NCBI RefSeq assembly: GCF_008761635.1
Contig: NZ_CP044344.1
Span: forward strand, 2,418,001-2,482,000
From: Nocardioides cynanchi
Lineage (GTDB): Bacteria; Actinomycetota; Actinomycetes; Propionibacteriales; Nocardioidaceae
DNA length: 64,000 nucleotides
Direction of reading: 5' to 3'
Position numbers and translations under genes: made by a program. This document shows, piece by piece, positions 35,975 to 44,697 of the stretch; the first letter of the stretch is position 1; each line of letters opens with the position of its first letter. Below the pieces are notes generated by a model. The model saw only the letters and a program-made list of their open reading frames with translations. It was not told the DNA's origin and did no database searches.

Positions 35975-37579
35975 TCAGCGCCTCACCGAGACCGTCGTCC
36001 GGTGACTGCTCGCGAGGTCCGGGTGACCGGCGTACACGGCCCGGTAGGTCGTCCGCTTCCGCGGCTTGACGCGCTCGGAGAAGGTGCCCTTCGAGGTCGT
36101 GCGGACCGTGCCGACCTTGGCCCACCGGCCACCGAGGTGCTTGCCCCAGATGACGATCTTGCGCTTCCCGAGACGGGCGTGGGGATCTCCGCTCGAGAGC
36201 TTGCCGCTCAGCATCGAGGTGGCGCCCCGATGGATCAGACGGGGCTTGGCGGTGAAGGCGATCTTGGTCGCAGACAGCCGGGTGGTGCCGGTGGCCGCCC
36301 CGCCGTTGCTCTCCGCGGTCACGGTGACGACGTAGGAGACCTTGTTCTTCAGGCCCGCGAGCGTCGCCGACGTGGCGTTCGGGCCGGTCGTCACCGAGAC
36401 GTCGGGCTGGCCGGGCGCCTGCGCCTTGACGACGTAGTCGGTCAGCGGTGCCCACTCGGGCGCCGCCGCCGCCTGCCACGTCACCTTGCTCCGGCCGTCA
36501 CCACCGAGGGCCGCCACGTTGAGCGGCCCCGACGGCGGGCAGTGGCCGTCGTGGACGTTGGGAACCCCTGCCGTGACCGTGGTGCCGTTGACGACCCCGG
36601 TGGTCGCGTTCCAGTTCCCCTGGAACGTGGCGTTGGTGACCTGGACGTTGGTCTTCGAGCCGGTGGTCCACTGGGCCACGGCCACTCCGTAGGGGTCACT
36701 GGCCGAGGAGTCGTTGCGTGCGAAGACGTTGCAGTCGACTGCGGCGGTGGTCTTCTGCGTGGCAGCGGCATTGTCGACGCTGATGCCGAAGTCGGCGTCG
36801 GTGCCGCTGAAGATGTTGCGCTTCACCTCGACCCGAAGCGTCCCCTCCAGCTCCACCCCGGCGCGGAACGAGCTCGGCGAGGCAGGCTCGCTGTCCGTGA
36901 GGTGGATGTGGTTCTCGGTGATGGCTCCGTGCGCCAGCCCGTCGACGAGGATCCCGGCCGCGCCGGTCCCACCGCCGAGGTTGGGGTCGGCGATCGTGGA
37001 CGAGAGGACGGTGAAGCGCATGCCGTCCGTCGCGTGGACTGCGGCCGCTTGGTACCCGCTGATCGCCGAGCCGTTGTCGACCTTGACCTGGTCGAGTGAG
37101 CCGAACGTCGCCCCCACCGTGTTGGTGATCTCGACTCCGTAACCGCTGTCGGGCGCCGTACCGAGGTTGCCCCCCACGACCGTCACCTGGTTGAGGCGTC
37201 CCTTCGCCCCGTCGAACGTGATCCCGTTGACGCCGGCCGCCTGCGTGACACCGGTCGCGTCGACCGTCAGGTGCGCGACGGTCATGGTGGCCGGCGTCGA
37301 GCCGACGCCTGGTGCGTTCTTGATGAGCGCCCCGCCGTCGAACGTCCCTGCCGGGTCAGCGGTGATCGTGTGACCGTTCCCGTCGATGCTCCAGCCGTCC
37401 TCGACCACCCAGGTAGCGCTCAACTGGCAGTCGGCGGAGAGCGCGTGGGTGCTGGTGGCCGGGTTGTCGGTCCCGGGACACGGCCCCGCCTCGGCGAACG
37501 CGGGCTGCGCGACGAGCGACAGCCCGGCCACCGTCGCGGTGGCCAGAGCGGCGCCCAAGGCGCGCCTGATGTGCTTCAT
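35975..37579 (-). CDS. Secreted right-handed beta-helix protein with Fn3-like domain
   Basis: 534 aa. Signal peptide 1-29 (ending AQPAFA). Residues ~35-330 have the turn-rich repeats of pectate-lyase-like beta helices (WSIDGNGHTITADPAG, GVNGITFDGAKGRLNQVTV, NHIHLTDS). A fibronectin-III-like domain (~345-430) and a basic Ig-like C-terminus follow. Substrate unknown: polysaccharide or cell-wall binding is likely. CACAAT and GGGGGA upstream of ATG could be -10 and RBS. Confidence 0.75.
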   Translation of the reverse strand: MKHIRRALGAALATATVAGLSLVAQPAFAEAGPCPGTDNPATSTHALSADCQLSATWVVEDGWSIDGNGHTITADPAGTFDGGALIKNAPGVGSTPATMTVAHLTVDATGVTQAAGVNGITFDGAKGRLNQVTVVGGNLGTAPDSGYGVEITNTVGATFGSLDQVKVDNGSAISGYQAAAVHATDGMRFTVLSSTIADPNLGGGTGAAGILVDGLAHGAITENHIHLTDSEPASPSSFRAGVELEGTLRVEVKRNIFSGTDADFGISVDNAAATQKTTAAVDCNVFARNDSSASDPYGVAVAQWTTGSKTNVQVTNATFQGNWNATTGVVNGTTVTAGVPNVHDGHCPPSGPLNVAALGGDGRSKVTWQAAAAPEWAPLTDYVVKAQAPGQPDVSVTTGPNATSATLAGLKNKVSYVVTVTAESNGGAATGTTRLSATKIAFTAKPRLIHRGATSMLSGKLSSGDPHARLGKRKIVIWGKHLGGRWAKVGTVRTTSKGTFSERVKPRKRTTYRAVYAGHPDLASSHRTTVSVRR

Positions 37580-37741
37580 GATCGAGTCCCCCAGAGCATT
37601 GTGGGCCGACCTTCGCGACGAGCAGCGAACGACGGCCGAGTGAGGTCCCAGCCTGCGGTCGGGCTCCCGCGTATTGAATAGCCAAGATTGGGGATCCCAC
37701 CTCGGAGGCCCACGTCGTTCGCCGGTCGGACCGGACCCGGC

Positions 37742-38710
37742 CTACTGGTGCCCGGCGATCCCGCGCGGCTCGTAGTCGGCCCCCAGCTCGTCGAGCTCGT
37801 CGGCGGTCAGCTCGAGATCGACCGAGGCGACCGCGTCGCTCAGGTGCTCGGGCTTGGTGATCCCGACGATCGGTGAGGTGACCCCGGGCTGCGCCAGCAG
37901 CCAGGCCAGGGCGACCTGCGCCCGGGAGACACCGTGCCGCTCGGCCACGGCGTGCACCTTGTCCACCACCGCCGCGTCCTGGTCGCGGTAGAGCGAGGAC
38001 CCCCACTCGTCGGTCTCGCTCCGGGCGGTGCTGGTGTCCCAGGGTCGGGTCAGGCGGCCGCGCGCCAGCGGGCTCCACGGGATGATCCCGACGCCCTGGT
38101 CCCGGCAGAGCGGGATCATCTCCCGCTCCTCCTCGCGATAGATCAGGTTGTAGTGGTTCTGCATGGACACGAAGGGCGTCCAGCCGTGCCTCTCGGCGAC
38201 GTGCTGGGCCTTGGCGAACTGCCAGGCGTACATCGACGACGCCCCGAGGTAGCGCGCCTTGCCCGCCCGGACCACGTCGTGCAGCGCCTCCATGGTCTCC
38301 TCGATCGGGACGTGCGGGTCCCACCGGTGGATCTGGTAGAGGTCGACGTAGTCGGTCTCCAGCCGCGAGAGGCTGGCGTCGATCTCCTGGAGGATCGCCT
38401 TGCGCGACAGGCCGGCGCCGTTCGGCCCGGGTCGCATCCGGCCGTTGACCTTGGTCGCGAGCACGACGTCCTCGCGATCGGCGTGCTTCCACAGCGAGCG
38501 GCCGGTGTACTCCTCGCTGGTGCCGGCGGAGTAGACGTTCGCGGTGTCGAAGAAGTTGATGCCCGCGTCGAGCGCGGCCGCGATGGTCTCCTCCGCGAAC
38601 GCCTCGTCGCGGGTCCAGGGCCGCGTCGTCCCGCCGTCACCCCAGCTCATGCAGCCCACGGTGATCCGCGAGACCTCGAGTCCGGTGTTGCCGAGCCGGG
38701 TGTACTCCAT
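37742..38710 (-). CDS. Aldo/keto reductase
   Basis: 322 aa. Tetrad residues: Asp and Tyr in FFDTANVYSAGTSEE, Lys in LATKVNGR, His in YQIHRWDPH. C-terminal NADPH-binding region GITKPEHLSDAVAS. Member of the large bacterial AKR group (YajO-like). GGAGGA lies 6 nt before the chosen ATG at 38710. Reduces aldehydes/ketones, physiological substrate unknown. The 37580-37741 gap upstream of the beta-helix gene holds only its promoter region. Confidence 0.9.
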   Translation of the reverse strand: MEYTRLGNTGLEVSRITVGCMSWGDGGTTRPWTRDEAFAEETIAAALDAGINFFDTANVYSAGTSEEYTGRSLWKHADREDVVLATKVNGRMRPGPNGAGLSRKAILQEIDASLSRLETDYVDLYQIHRWDPHVPIEETMEALHDVVRAGKARYLGASSMYAWQFAKAQHVAERHGWTPFVSMQNHYNLIYREEEREMIPLCRDQGVGIIPWSPLARGRLTRPWDTSTARSETDEWGSSLYRDQDAAVVDKVHAVAERHGVSRAQVALAWLLAQPGVTSPIVGITKPEHLSDAVASVDLELTADELDELGADYEPRGIAGHQ

Positions 38711-38825
38711 GGGGTCCTCCTCAGGGTCGCCTTCCGACCACCCTGTCACGAGGCGGGTGAGCCTCCCACGGGGCCCGCGAGGGCCCCTAGAGTGCCCTCA
38801 GACCCGCGTGAGAGGTGCCAGCGCC

Positions 38826-39212
38826 ATGACCAGGCAGTCCGTGTCCACCGAGGCCGCTCCAGCCGCCCTGGGGCCCTACAGCCAGGCGATCGTCGCCCAG
38901 GGCCTCGTCTTCTGCTCGGGGATGCCCGGGATCGACCCGGAGACCGGCACGGCGCCCGAGGGCATCGCGGCCCAGACCGAGCAGGCGCTGCGCAACCTCG
39001 GTGCGGTCCTGGAGGCCGCCGGTTCCTCGCTGGCGAACCTCGTGAAGACCACGATCTTCTACGCCGACGTCGAGGACTTCGCCGCCCTGAACGAGGTGTA
39101 CGCGCGGTTCATGCCCGATCCGCCACCGGCTCGCTCGGCACCCGCCCACATCCGCCTGCCCCGCGGTCTGCTGGTCTCGATCGACGCCATCGCGACGCTG
39201 GCTGTCGAGTGA
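38826..39212 (+). CDS. ridA: RidA-family enamine/imine deaminase
   Basis: 128 aa. GPYSQAIVAQGLVFCSGMPGIDPETG, LVKTTIFYADVEDFAALNEVY, and ARSAPAHIRLPRGLLVSIDAIA. The Arg expected before LP is present. RidA hydrolyses reactive 2-aminoacrylate from PLP enzymes. TAGAGT near 38788 may be its -10. A 15-bp stem terminator follows 21 nt after the stop. Confidence 0.88.
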   Translation: MTRQSVSTEAAPAALGPYSQAIVAQGLVFCSGMPGIDPETGTAPEGIAAQTEQALRNLGAVLEAAGSSLANLVKTTIFYADVEDFAALNEVYARFMPDPPPARSAPAHIRLPRGLLVSIDAIATLAVE

Positions 39213-39233
39213 CCGAAGCTCCCCCAGAAACGC

Positions 39234-39266
39234 GTCACGCGTGGGTCTTGGAGACCCACGCGTGAC
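39234..39266 (+). terminator. Terminator hairpin after ridA
   Basis: Perfect 15-bp stem GTCACGCGTGGGTCT / AGACCCACGCGTGAC, 3-nt loop. Confidence 0.85.
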
Positions 39267-39431
39267 GACCAGCCCCCCCGGCTGACATCAGTCATTCTAT
39301 ACGGGCTGGACGCCCGCTGACGCCCCCTGGCAAGGCCCCAAGAGGGCCCTGAAATGCAAAAATCTGGCAACGAAGACGGGCAGATGACACATTCTTGACC
39401 GGATTTGCCGCCGGTCAGTCACAATCGGCCC

Positions 39432-40790
39432 ATGGACTCCCGCAACGCGGACCTCTTGAAGGACATCGACCCCCTCGAGCTGGGGCAGCGCATCCGTGCG
39501 CTCCGGGTCGCGAAGGCGTGGACCCAGACCGACCTCGCCGGTGGTGACATCTCGGTCGGCTACGTCTCCCGGATCGAGTCCGGCCAGCGTCGTCCCAACG
39601 CCGCCGTACTCGAGGACCTCGCCTCGCGCCTCGGCGTTCCCGCCGACCACCTGCTGCGCGGCGTCTCGGCCCGCGAGTTCGACGAGATCAAGCTGACCCT
39701 CGACTTCGCCGAGCTGTCCCTGGAGTCGGGTGAGTCGATCGAGGCCGAGGTCCAGGCCCGTGAGGCGCTCGAGCGGGCACGCCGTACCTCCCAGGACGAG
39801 CTCGCGTTCCGCGCCCGCTTCCTGGTGGCCCGCGCGCTGGAGGGCCAGGGCAACCTCGACGACGCGATCATCGAGCTCGAGCCGCTCGTCGCCGGCAAGA
39901 CCGGTGGCGTCCTCCGGATCAAGTCCGCGATCGCCCTGTGCCGCTGCTTCCGCGAGTCCGGCGACCTGAACAAGGCGATCGAGGTCGGCGAGCGGGTCCT
40001 CGACCAGCTCGCCGGCACCCTGCTGGACGCCTCCGACGAAGCCGTGCAGATGGCGGTGACCCTGGCCGCGGCCTACTACGAGCGCGGCGACGCCGGCCAG
40101 GCCGTGCGCACCTGCCGCAAGGCGGTGACCAAGGCCGAGACCCTGACGTCGCCGACCGCCCGCGCCTCGGCATACTGGAACGCCAGCATCATGGAGGCCG
40201 AGCAGGGCTCGGTCAGCGACGCGGTCCCCCTCGCCGAGCGCGCCCTCGCCCTGCTTTCCGAGGGCCAGGACTCACGCAACCTGGCGCGGCTCCGCACCCA
40301 GCTCGGCATGATGCAGCTGCGCCTCGACCCGCCGGACGTGAGCGAAGCACAGCACAACCTCGAGCAGGCCGCCCAGGAGCTGGAGTGGTCGAGCGCGGGG
40401 TCGGTCGACAAGGCGCGCAACGAGCTGGCTCTGGCTCGGGCGCACTTCTTCGAGGGCAACATCGAGAAGGCGTGCGAGATGAGTGCTTTCGTGCACCTCA
40501 CCGTGCGCGAGCAGGCCCCGATCATCGCCGCGGACGCGAAGACCCTCGAGGGTCAAGCTGCGGCACAGGACGGTCGTGCCGATGAAGCGGGCGCGGCTTA
40601 CCGTGAAGCGGTGCTGATCCTCACCGGGATCGGTGCGGACCGTGGTGCGGCTCAGCTCTGGTTCGAGCTGGCTGGTCTGCTGGAAGACATCGGTGACTTC
40701 GACGCATCCCGTGACGCCTACCGCAGTGCTGCGGCGTCGGCCGGATTGCGTACCCGCCCATCCATCAGGGTTCGGTCTGACGCTCGGTAG
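39432..40790 (+). CDS. XRE-type HTH regulator with TPR sensor domain (RRNPP-like architecture)
   Basis: 452 aa. HTH at ~17-75: LGQRIRALRVAKAWTQTDLA, then VGYVSRIESGQRRP. Residues ~85-445 are helical repeats of TPR type (LSLESGESIEAEVQAREALERA, LAAAYYERGDAGQAVRTCRKAV, FEGNIEKACEMS, LLEDIGDFDASRDAYR). This HTH+TPR layout is that of peptide-sensing RRNPP regulators (PlcR, Rgg, NprR) of Firmicutes. Promoter: TTGACC (39395-39400) and CACAAT (39420-39425), 6 nt to ATG; the 19-bp spacing is long. A gene for a tiny secreted peptide faces it 35 bp downstream. Peptide sensing is inference. Confidence 0.85.
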   Translation: MDSRNADLLKDIDPLELGQRIRALRVAKAWTQTDLAGGDISVGYVSRIESGQRRPNAAVLEDLASRLGVPADHLLRGVSAREFDEIKLTLDFAELSLESGESIEAEVQAREALERARRTSQDELAFRARFLVARALEGQGNLDDAIIELEPLVAGKTGGVLRIKSAIALCRCFRESGDLNKAIEVGERVLDQLAGTLLDASDEAVQMAVTLAAAYYERGDAGQAVRTCRKAVTKAETLTSPTARASAYWNASIMEAEQGSVSDAVPLAERALALLSEGQDSRNLARLRTQLGMMQLRLDPPDVSEAQHNLEQAAQELEWSSAGSVDKARNELALARAHFFEGNIEKACEMSAFVHLTVREQAPIIAADAKTLEGQAAAQDGRADEAGAAYREAVLILTGIGADRGAAQLWFELAGLLEDIGDFDASRDAYRSAAASAGLRTRPSIRVRSDAR

Positions 40791-40825
40791 ACCCACACGC
40801 CTACCGAAGGCCACGAAGCCTGAGG

Positions 40826-40975
40826 TCAGCAGCACCAGCTGTTGTCGCGAGCGGAGTTCGTGATCGTGGTCTTGCCCGAGTGCGAGCCGGCCGCGGGCGA
40901 GACGCCGGCGATCCCGATCGTTGCCACCAGCGTGGCGGCCAGGGCGGCGATCTTCATCTTGGTGTGACGGGCCAT
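40826..40975 (-). CDS. Tiny secreted peptide ending NSWCC
   Basis: 49 aa: basic start MARHTKMKI, hydrophobic core AALAATLVATIGIAGV, a likely cleavage after SPAAG, then ~20 residues GKTTITNSARDNSWCC. GAGGGAG lies ~8 nt before ATG. Promoter TTGGGC-17-TATGTC on the minus strand (41052-41024). It converges on the TPR regulator gene. A signal peptide plus short polar tail with two terminal Cys is the form expected of an exported pheromone or lantibiotic-like precursor. No modification enzyme is nearby. Confidence 0.7.
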   Translation of the reverse strand: MARHTKMKIAALAATLVATIGIAGVSPAAGSHSGKTTITNSARDNSWCC

Positions 40976-41234
40976 GACGGGTCTCCCTCGAAAGCGGTGT
41001 CGAACTGCTGGGGCTAAGCATGGGACATACCGTGGCAAATTTGGAAGCCCAACTTTCACACGAACCTCAGGAGTCGGCCCTCCGCGGGCTGCCGAAATCG
41101 CCGCGAAGCGGCTGATTTCACGCTGAAAACGCCCTGATCAGGCCGTAAACGGAGGTGTCCGGAAGACCTTGGTAAAATGTCAGCCAATCTGCCGAAACGG
41201 CCTGACGGAGGCCCCGTCGGTGTAAACTTGAGTC
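40976..41234. other. AT-enriched intergenic control region
   Basis: No gene. Less GC-rich than its surroundings. It holds the peptide promoter (GACATA 41024-41029 and GCCCAA 41047-41052 read on the minus strand) and, rightward, two possible -10 boxes for the 6C RNA: TAAAAT (41173-41178) and TAAACT (41222-41227). No good -35 partner was found for either. Confidence 0.55.
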
Positions 41235-41366
41235 AACATCAAGAGGCAAGCCCCCCCGTTAGCCTCGAGATGTGACCTCGCGGGCGCCACCCCCCCGGCT
41301 ACCAGCGAGATCGCGCTCCGGATCCCACCGGGCGCCTGACCCCCCGCACGACGGTGCGGGGGGTCC
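41235..41366 (+). ncRNA. 6C RNA
   Basis: Hairpin 1: GAGGC (41243-41247) / GCCTC (41262-41266) with seven C (41251-41257) in the loop. Hairpin 2: CTCGC (41277-41281) / GCGAG (41305-41309), inner GCC/GGC, with seven C (41290-41296) in the loop. Then a perfect terminator GACCCCCCGCAC / GTGCGGGGGGTC (41338-41365). Two C-loop hairpins plus terminator define the actinobacterial 6C sRNA, linked to DNA replication and secretion in mycobacteria. The 5' end is estimated. Confidence 0.8.
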
Positions 41367-41463
41367 TCACATTTCCGGGCGACCCGGACCCGGCGCCGAA
41401 CGGCGCCCGGGCCCGGGTCGTTCGCCTCTCCCCTGCTTGCGGTTGATCGGCTCTCATGGGGAC

Positions 41464-42036
41464 ATGGCAATGTTTCGGCACCGTCGGCGAATGACGAGCT
41501 TTCCCCTTGTTTTGCTGGGAATTCTCCTCGCACTGTCGGCCTGCACCGGCACCGTCGGACGAGCGATGGGACCCTCCGGCATGATGCAGCACGATGGCCT
41601 CGCCAGGTCGCGCTGCACTGCTCCCCGCGACCTCCCCGGCACCGTCGTCCGGGTCTCCCTGATGGACATGGGACACCACTCGATGATGGGCAACCGCACC
41701 CGGATGATGCTGCGGGCGGCGCCGGCAACGGTCTCGGCGGGCGCCGTGAGCTTCGTCGCCACGGACCTGGGCAGCCGACGTCACGAGCTCGTGGTCCTCC
41801 CGCTCGAAAGTTGGCAAAATTTCGGCCAACGTGCCACGAGCCCGGGCGGGAAGGTGTTAGAACGGGGCGCCCTCGGAGAGGCGTCGCGAGCCTGCGGAGC
41901 CGGCATCGGAGCCGGCCTGCGCCCCGGGACGACCGGCTGGGTCACGCTCGACCTGGCCCCCGGACGGTATGAGCTGGTCTGCAACAAGCCCCACCACTAC
42001 GCGCGCGGAATGTACGCCGAGCTCGTGGTGTCGTGA
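41464..42036 (+). CDS. Cupredoxin-like lipoprotein
   Basis: 190 aa. Lipobox LLALSAC (Cys ~27-30) after a short basic N-terminus. The C-terminal ~110 residues are a blue-copper fold: His in SRRHELVVLP and the loop CNKPHHYARGM give Cys-His-Met type-1 copper ligands. N-terminal part is Met/His-rich (MGPSGMMQHD, MDMGHHSMMGN), suggestive of extra copper sites. Probably an outer-face electron carrier or copper-handling protein. ATG at 41464 chosen since longer frames would run through the 6C RNA terminator. Confidence 0.8.
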   Translation: MAMFRHRRRMTSFPLVLLGILLALSACTGTVGRAMGPSGMMQHDGLARSRCTAPRDLPGTVVRVSLMDMGHHSMMGNRTRMMLRAAPATVSAGAVSFVATDLGSRRHELVVLPLESWQNFGQRATSPGGKVLERGALGEASRACGAGIGAGLRPGTTGWVTLDLAPGRYELVCNKPHHYARGMYAELVVS

Positions 42037-42080
42037 GCCACGCCACCGCCGTTCGTCGCCCTGACGGGCGGGAGTCGACC

Positions 42081-42156
42081 TGGTGGAGCTGAGGGGACTC
42101 GAACCCCTGACCCCCTCATTGCGAACGAGGTGCGCTACCAGCTGCGCCACAGCCCC
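42081..42156 (-). tRNA. tRNA-Ala (CGC)
   Basis: 76 nt with encoded CCA. Acceptor GGGGCTG/CAGCTCC has the G3-U70 alanine identity pair; anticodon loop TTCGCAA gives CGC (codon GCG); T-arm AGGGG TTCGAGT CCCCT. All stems pair well. Confidence 0.95.
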
Positions 42157-42226
42157 TTGCCTGAAACAGCGTCCGACGACGCGAAGCGAAAGGCTAGCAC
42201 CGGGGTCAGGCGCGCTCCGAATCGAC

Positions 42227-42697
42227 TCAGACCAGGACCTTCTCGACCTCTTCGAGCGCCTGACGGGCATAACCGCGCCACAGCCTCGCGAAGACCGGGA
42301 GGGCGTAGCTCGCCGTCGACGAAGCGGGTCGGAGGGTCCACGACCAGGTGATCCGGGTGCCGGTGCCGGCGGGCTCGAAGGTCCAGGCTCCGTCCAGCGA
42401 CGAGATCAGCGCCTTGAACGGGCCCTTCAGCTCCGAGATCACGTAGCCGAACGACGACGGCCGGTCGACGACGGTCAACCGCTCGGTCATCGCCCCGCCG
42501 TCGGTGAGCACGATCCGGCGGGACTGCCCGACGGTTCCCCACACGTCACCGGTCTGGTCCCGGACCTCGCGGATCGGTGCGATCGGGCCGTACCTCCGCG
42601 AGAAGAGCCGCGGCAGCGGCTCGGTGAGGACGACGTCGAAGGCGCGCTCGACCTCGACAGGGACGGTGCGGGAGGCCGAGACGCGATAGCCGGTCAT
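42227..42697 (-). CDS. SRPBCC-fold protein
   Basis: 156 aa: START/polyketide-cyclase-like pocket protein (VEVERAFDVVLTEPLPRLF, WTFEPAGTGTRITWSWTL). Binds an unknown hydrophobic ligand. The fold is that of the Rv0910-type toxin, but it is 24 kb from the antitoxin-like gene, so pairing is not supported. Confidence 0.8.
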   Translation of the reverse strand: MTGYRVSASRTVPVEVERAFDVVLTEPLPRLFSRRYGPIAPIREVRDQTGDVWGTVGQSRRIVLTDGGAMTERLTVVDRPSSFGYVISELKGPFKALISSLDGAWTFEPAGTGTRITWSWTLRPASSTASYALPVFARLWRGYARQALEEVEKVLV

Positions 42698-42743
42698 GCC
42701 GCGAGCCTACGACGCGCCCCGGAGCCGGCGCCCGGCTCGGGCC

Positions 42744-43538
42744 TCAGGAGTTGACGGCGCGCTCGCCGGGGCCGTCCTTGCGGGCGGCCTTGCGCTGCAC
42801 CCGCTCGGCGGCCTCGGCCTCACGGGCCAAGGCGCTGTCGCTCTCGCTGCGCCCCGAGGTCCAGACCCCGGTTGAGTCCAGGTCGATGGTCCGGACGCTG
42901 CGTCGCGCCGGTGGCTTCGAGACGTAGGTCGGGAGCGTGGTCGGGACGGGGTCCCACAGGGCCGGGTCGCGGGGCAGGTCGACGACCGGCACCGACGACG
43001 TCTCGGTCACGGTGGGCTCGACGGTCACGGGCGACGGGTCGGGTGTCTCGACCAGCACGACCGGGGACTGCTCGTGGCTCCAGGCCCGCTCCCGCCTGAC
43101 CATCAGGCGGCAGGCGACCAGCCAGGCGACCAGCAGCCCCGCCGGGATTGCGACGTACGGCCAGGCCAGGCGACCGGAGGCGGCGGTGGCGACCACGCCC
43201 ACCAGGGCGACGAGCAGGAGCGACAGCACCCGACGGCGTCGGCGGGTGGCGCGGGCCGTCGCAGCGCGTCGGGCGGCGAGCTCCTGGTCGGGGTCGGGGG
43301 CCGCTGCGGTCGGCTTCGTGCTGACGACCGCGGAGGACGTCGCCCGGGCGGGAGCCACCACGAGACGGGCCATCCGCGCGCTGACCGGCTCGCGGCGGGC
43401 GAGCACCCGCATGCTCTGGGAGAACCGGTCGATCGAGCGTCCGCGGACGACGTCGTCGTGGTGGCGGAGCGCTTTGGGGATCAGGTAGGCGGCCCAGGCG
43501 ATGGCGAGGGCCACGAAGATCAGTCCGCTCAGGTCCAC
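42744..43538 (-). CDS. GlpR/SepX-like membrane divisome protein
   Basis: 264 aa. N-terminal TM (LIFVALAIAWAAYLIPKAL), a basic region (RGRSIDRFSQSMRVLARREP), two central TM helices (~105-145), and a long cytoplasmic or disordered tail. This topology and the place after the rimJ-like and moeA-like genes match Rv0996 of M. tuberculosis, GlpR of Corynebacterium (receptor of the gephyrin-like protein Glp) and probably SepX of Streptomyces. These act in septation with FtsZ. Assignment rests on topology and gene order, not alignment. Confidence 0.7.
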   Translation of the reverse strand: MDLSGLIFVALAIAWAAYLIPKALRHHDDVVRGRSIDRFSQSMRVLARREPVSARMARLVVAPARATSSAVVSTKPTAAAPDPDQELAARRAATARATRRRRRVLSLLLVALVGVVATAASGRLAWPYVAIPAGLLVAWLVACRLMVRRERAWSHEQSPVVLVETPDPSPVTVEPTVTETSSVPVVDLPRDPALWDPVPTTLPTYVSKPPARRSVRTIDLDSTGVWTSGRSESDSALAREAEAAERVQRKAARKDGPGERAVNS

Positions 43539-43598
43539 GGCCTGACAGTAGGTTCGCGACCACGACCCGCCGGGGATGTCAACTGGTGTGTCGCGAAA

Positions 43599-44198
43599 TC
43601 ACTCGTGGGACGGAAGGGAAAGTCGAGCCAACATCCCCTCGGGGCACTCCTCCACGGTGATCGCGAAGATCCTGTGGTCGCGCCAGGCGCCGTCGATGTG
43701 CAGGAACTTCGGGGCGTAGCCGATCTCCCGGATCCCGAGCTTCTCCATGACCCGCAGGGAGTTGGAGTTCTCCGGCCGGATGCAGACCTCGATCCGGTGC
43801 AGGCCGGCGGACCGGAAGCAGTGGTCGATCACCAGGGCGACCGCGGTCGGCATCACGCCACGACCAGCCACGTCGCGGTCCAGCCAGTAGCCGATCGAGG
43901 CGAACTGGGCGGAGCCGCGCTGGATGTTATTGACCGTCACCTGCCCGGCGAACTGCCCGTCCACGTCGATCGCGAAGGGCATGCCGTGGCCTTGACGGGC
44001 ATGGCGGTTGAGCCGCGAGACGAGGGTCCGGAAGGTGGCGGGCCGTTCGTTGCCCCCCGGTGGGACGGTGGCGTCCCAGGGCATCAGCCACGCCGCGTTG
44101 CGACGGCGTACGGCGCGCCAGGCGCGGGCGTCGCGGTAGGCCAGCGGCCGCAGCGCGACCGAGCCGTACTGCAGCGTCGCCGGCCAGCCGCTGGTCAC
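43599..44198 (-). CDS. RimJ/RimL-type GNAT acetyltransferase
   Basis: 199 aa, GTG start. GNAT motifs: VALRPLAYRDARAWRAVR, GYWLDRDVAGRGVMPTAVALVIDHCF (acetyl-CoA loop), RIEVCIRPENSNSLRVMEKLG. Rv0995 (rimJ) holds the same position next to moeA. Likely N-terminal acetylation of a protein. Confidence 0.88.
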   Translation of the reverse strand: MTSGWPATLQYGSVALRPLAYRDARAWRAVRRRNAAWLMPWDATVPPGGNERPATFRTLVSRLNRHARQGHGMPFAIDVDGQFAGQVTVNNIQRGSAQFASIGYWLDRDVAGRGVMPTAVALVIDHCFRSAGLHRIEVCIRPENSNSLRVMEKLGIREIGYAPKFLHIDGAWRDHRIFAITVEECPEGMLARLSLPSHE

Positions 44199-44208
44199 GG
44201 GGTGCCGC

Positions 44209-44697
44209 TCAATGGTCGCTCCCCACGATCTGCTCGACAGCGTGGACGAGGAGCGGTTCCAGCACTGCCATCGCGTCCTTCACCCCGCCCCGGGAGCCCG
44301 GCAGGTTGACCACCAGGCACGAACCGCGGACCCCGGCCAGGCCGCGCGACAGGGACGCGGTCGGCACGCCCTGGCTCACGCCGTACCCCCGGATCGCCTC
44401 GGCGATGCCGGGGATCTCACGGTCCAGCAGCGGTCGGGTGACCTCGGGCGTCAGGTCGGTCGGGGTCAGACCGGTGCCGCCGGTGGTCAGCACGACCCGC
44501 GCGCCACCGTCGGCAGCCGCCGCCACGGCGGCCCCCACAGGGTCGCCGTCGGGCACCACGGCCGGCGCGTCGCAGGAGAAGCCGAGCGTGGTCAGGAAGT
44601 CGACCAGCAGGGGGCCGGTGGCGTCGTCGTAGACCCCTGCAGCCGCCCGGTTGGACGCCACGACGACGGCGGCGGTCAGGCCCGTCGAGCGAGTCAT
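44209..44697 (-). CDS. mog: Molybdopterin adenylyltransferase MogA/MoaB-like
   Basis: 162 aa. MoCF fold: [50 protein letters not shown]. Adenylates molybdopterin before Mo insertion by MoeA. The ATG overlaps the moaC stop. Confidence 0.9.
   Translation of the reverse strand: MTRSTGLTAAVVVASNRAAAGVYDDATGPLLVDFLTTLGFSCDAPAVVPDGDPVGAAVAAAADGGARVVLTTGGTGLTPTDLTPEVTRPLLDREIPGIAEAIRGYGVSQGVPTASLSRGLAGVRGSCLVVNLPGSRGGVKDAMAVLEPLLVHAVEQIVGSDH

Noticed and set aside
41272..41463. Longer cupredoxin start at GTG 41272
   Set aside because: It would translate through the 6C RNA terminator and yields low-complexity sequence ahead of the lipoprotein signal.
42227..42697. SRPBCC protein as toxin partner of the MT0933-like antitoxin
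   Set aside because: The two genes are 24 kb apart and the SRPBCC fold is very common.
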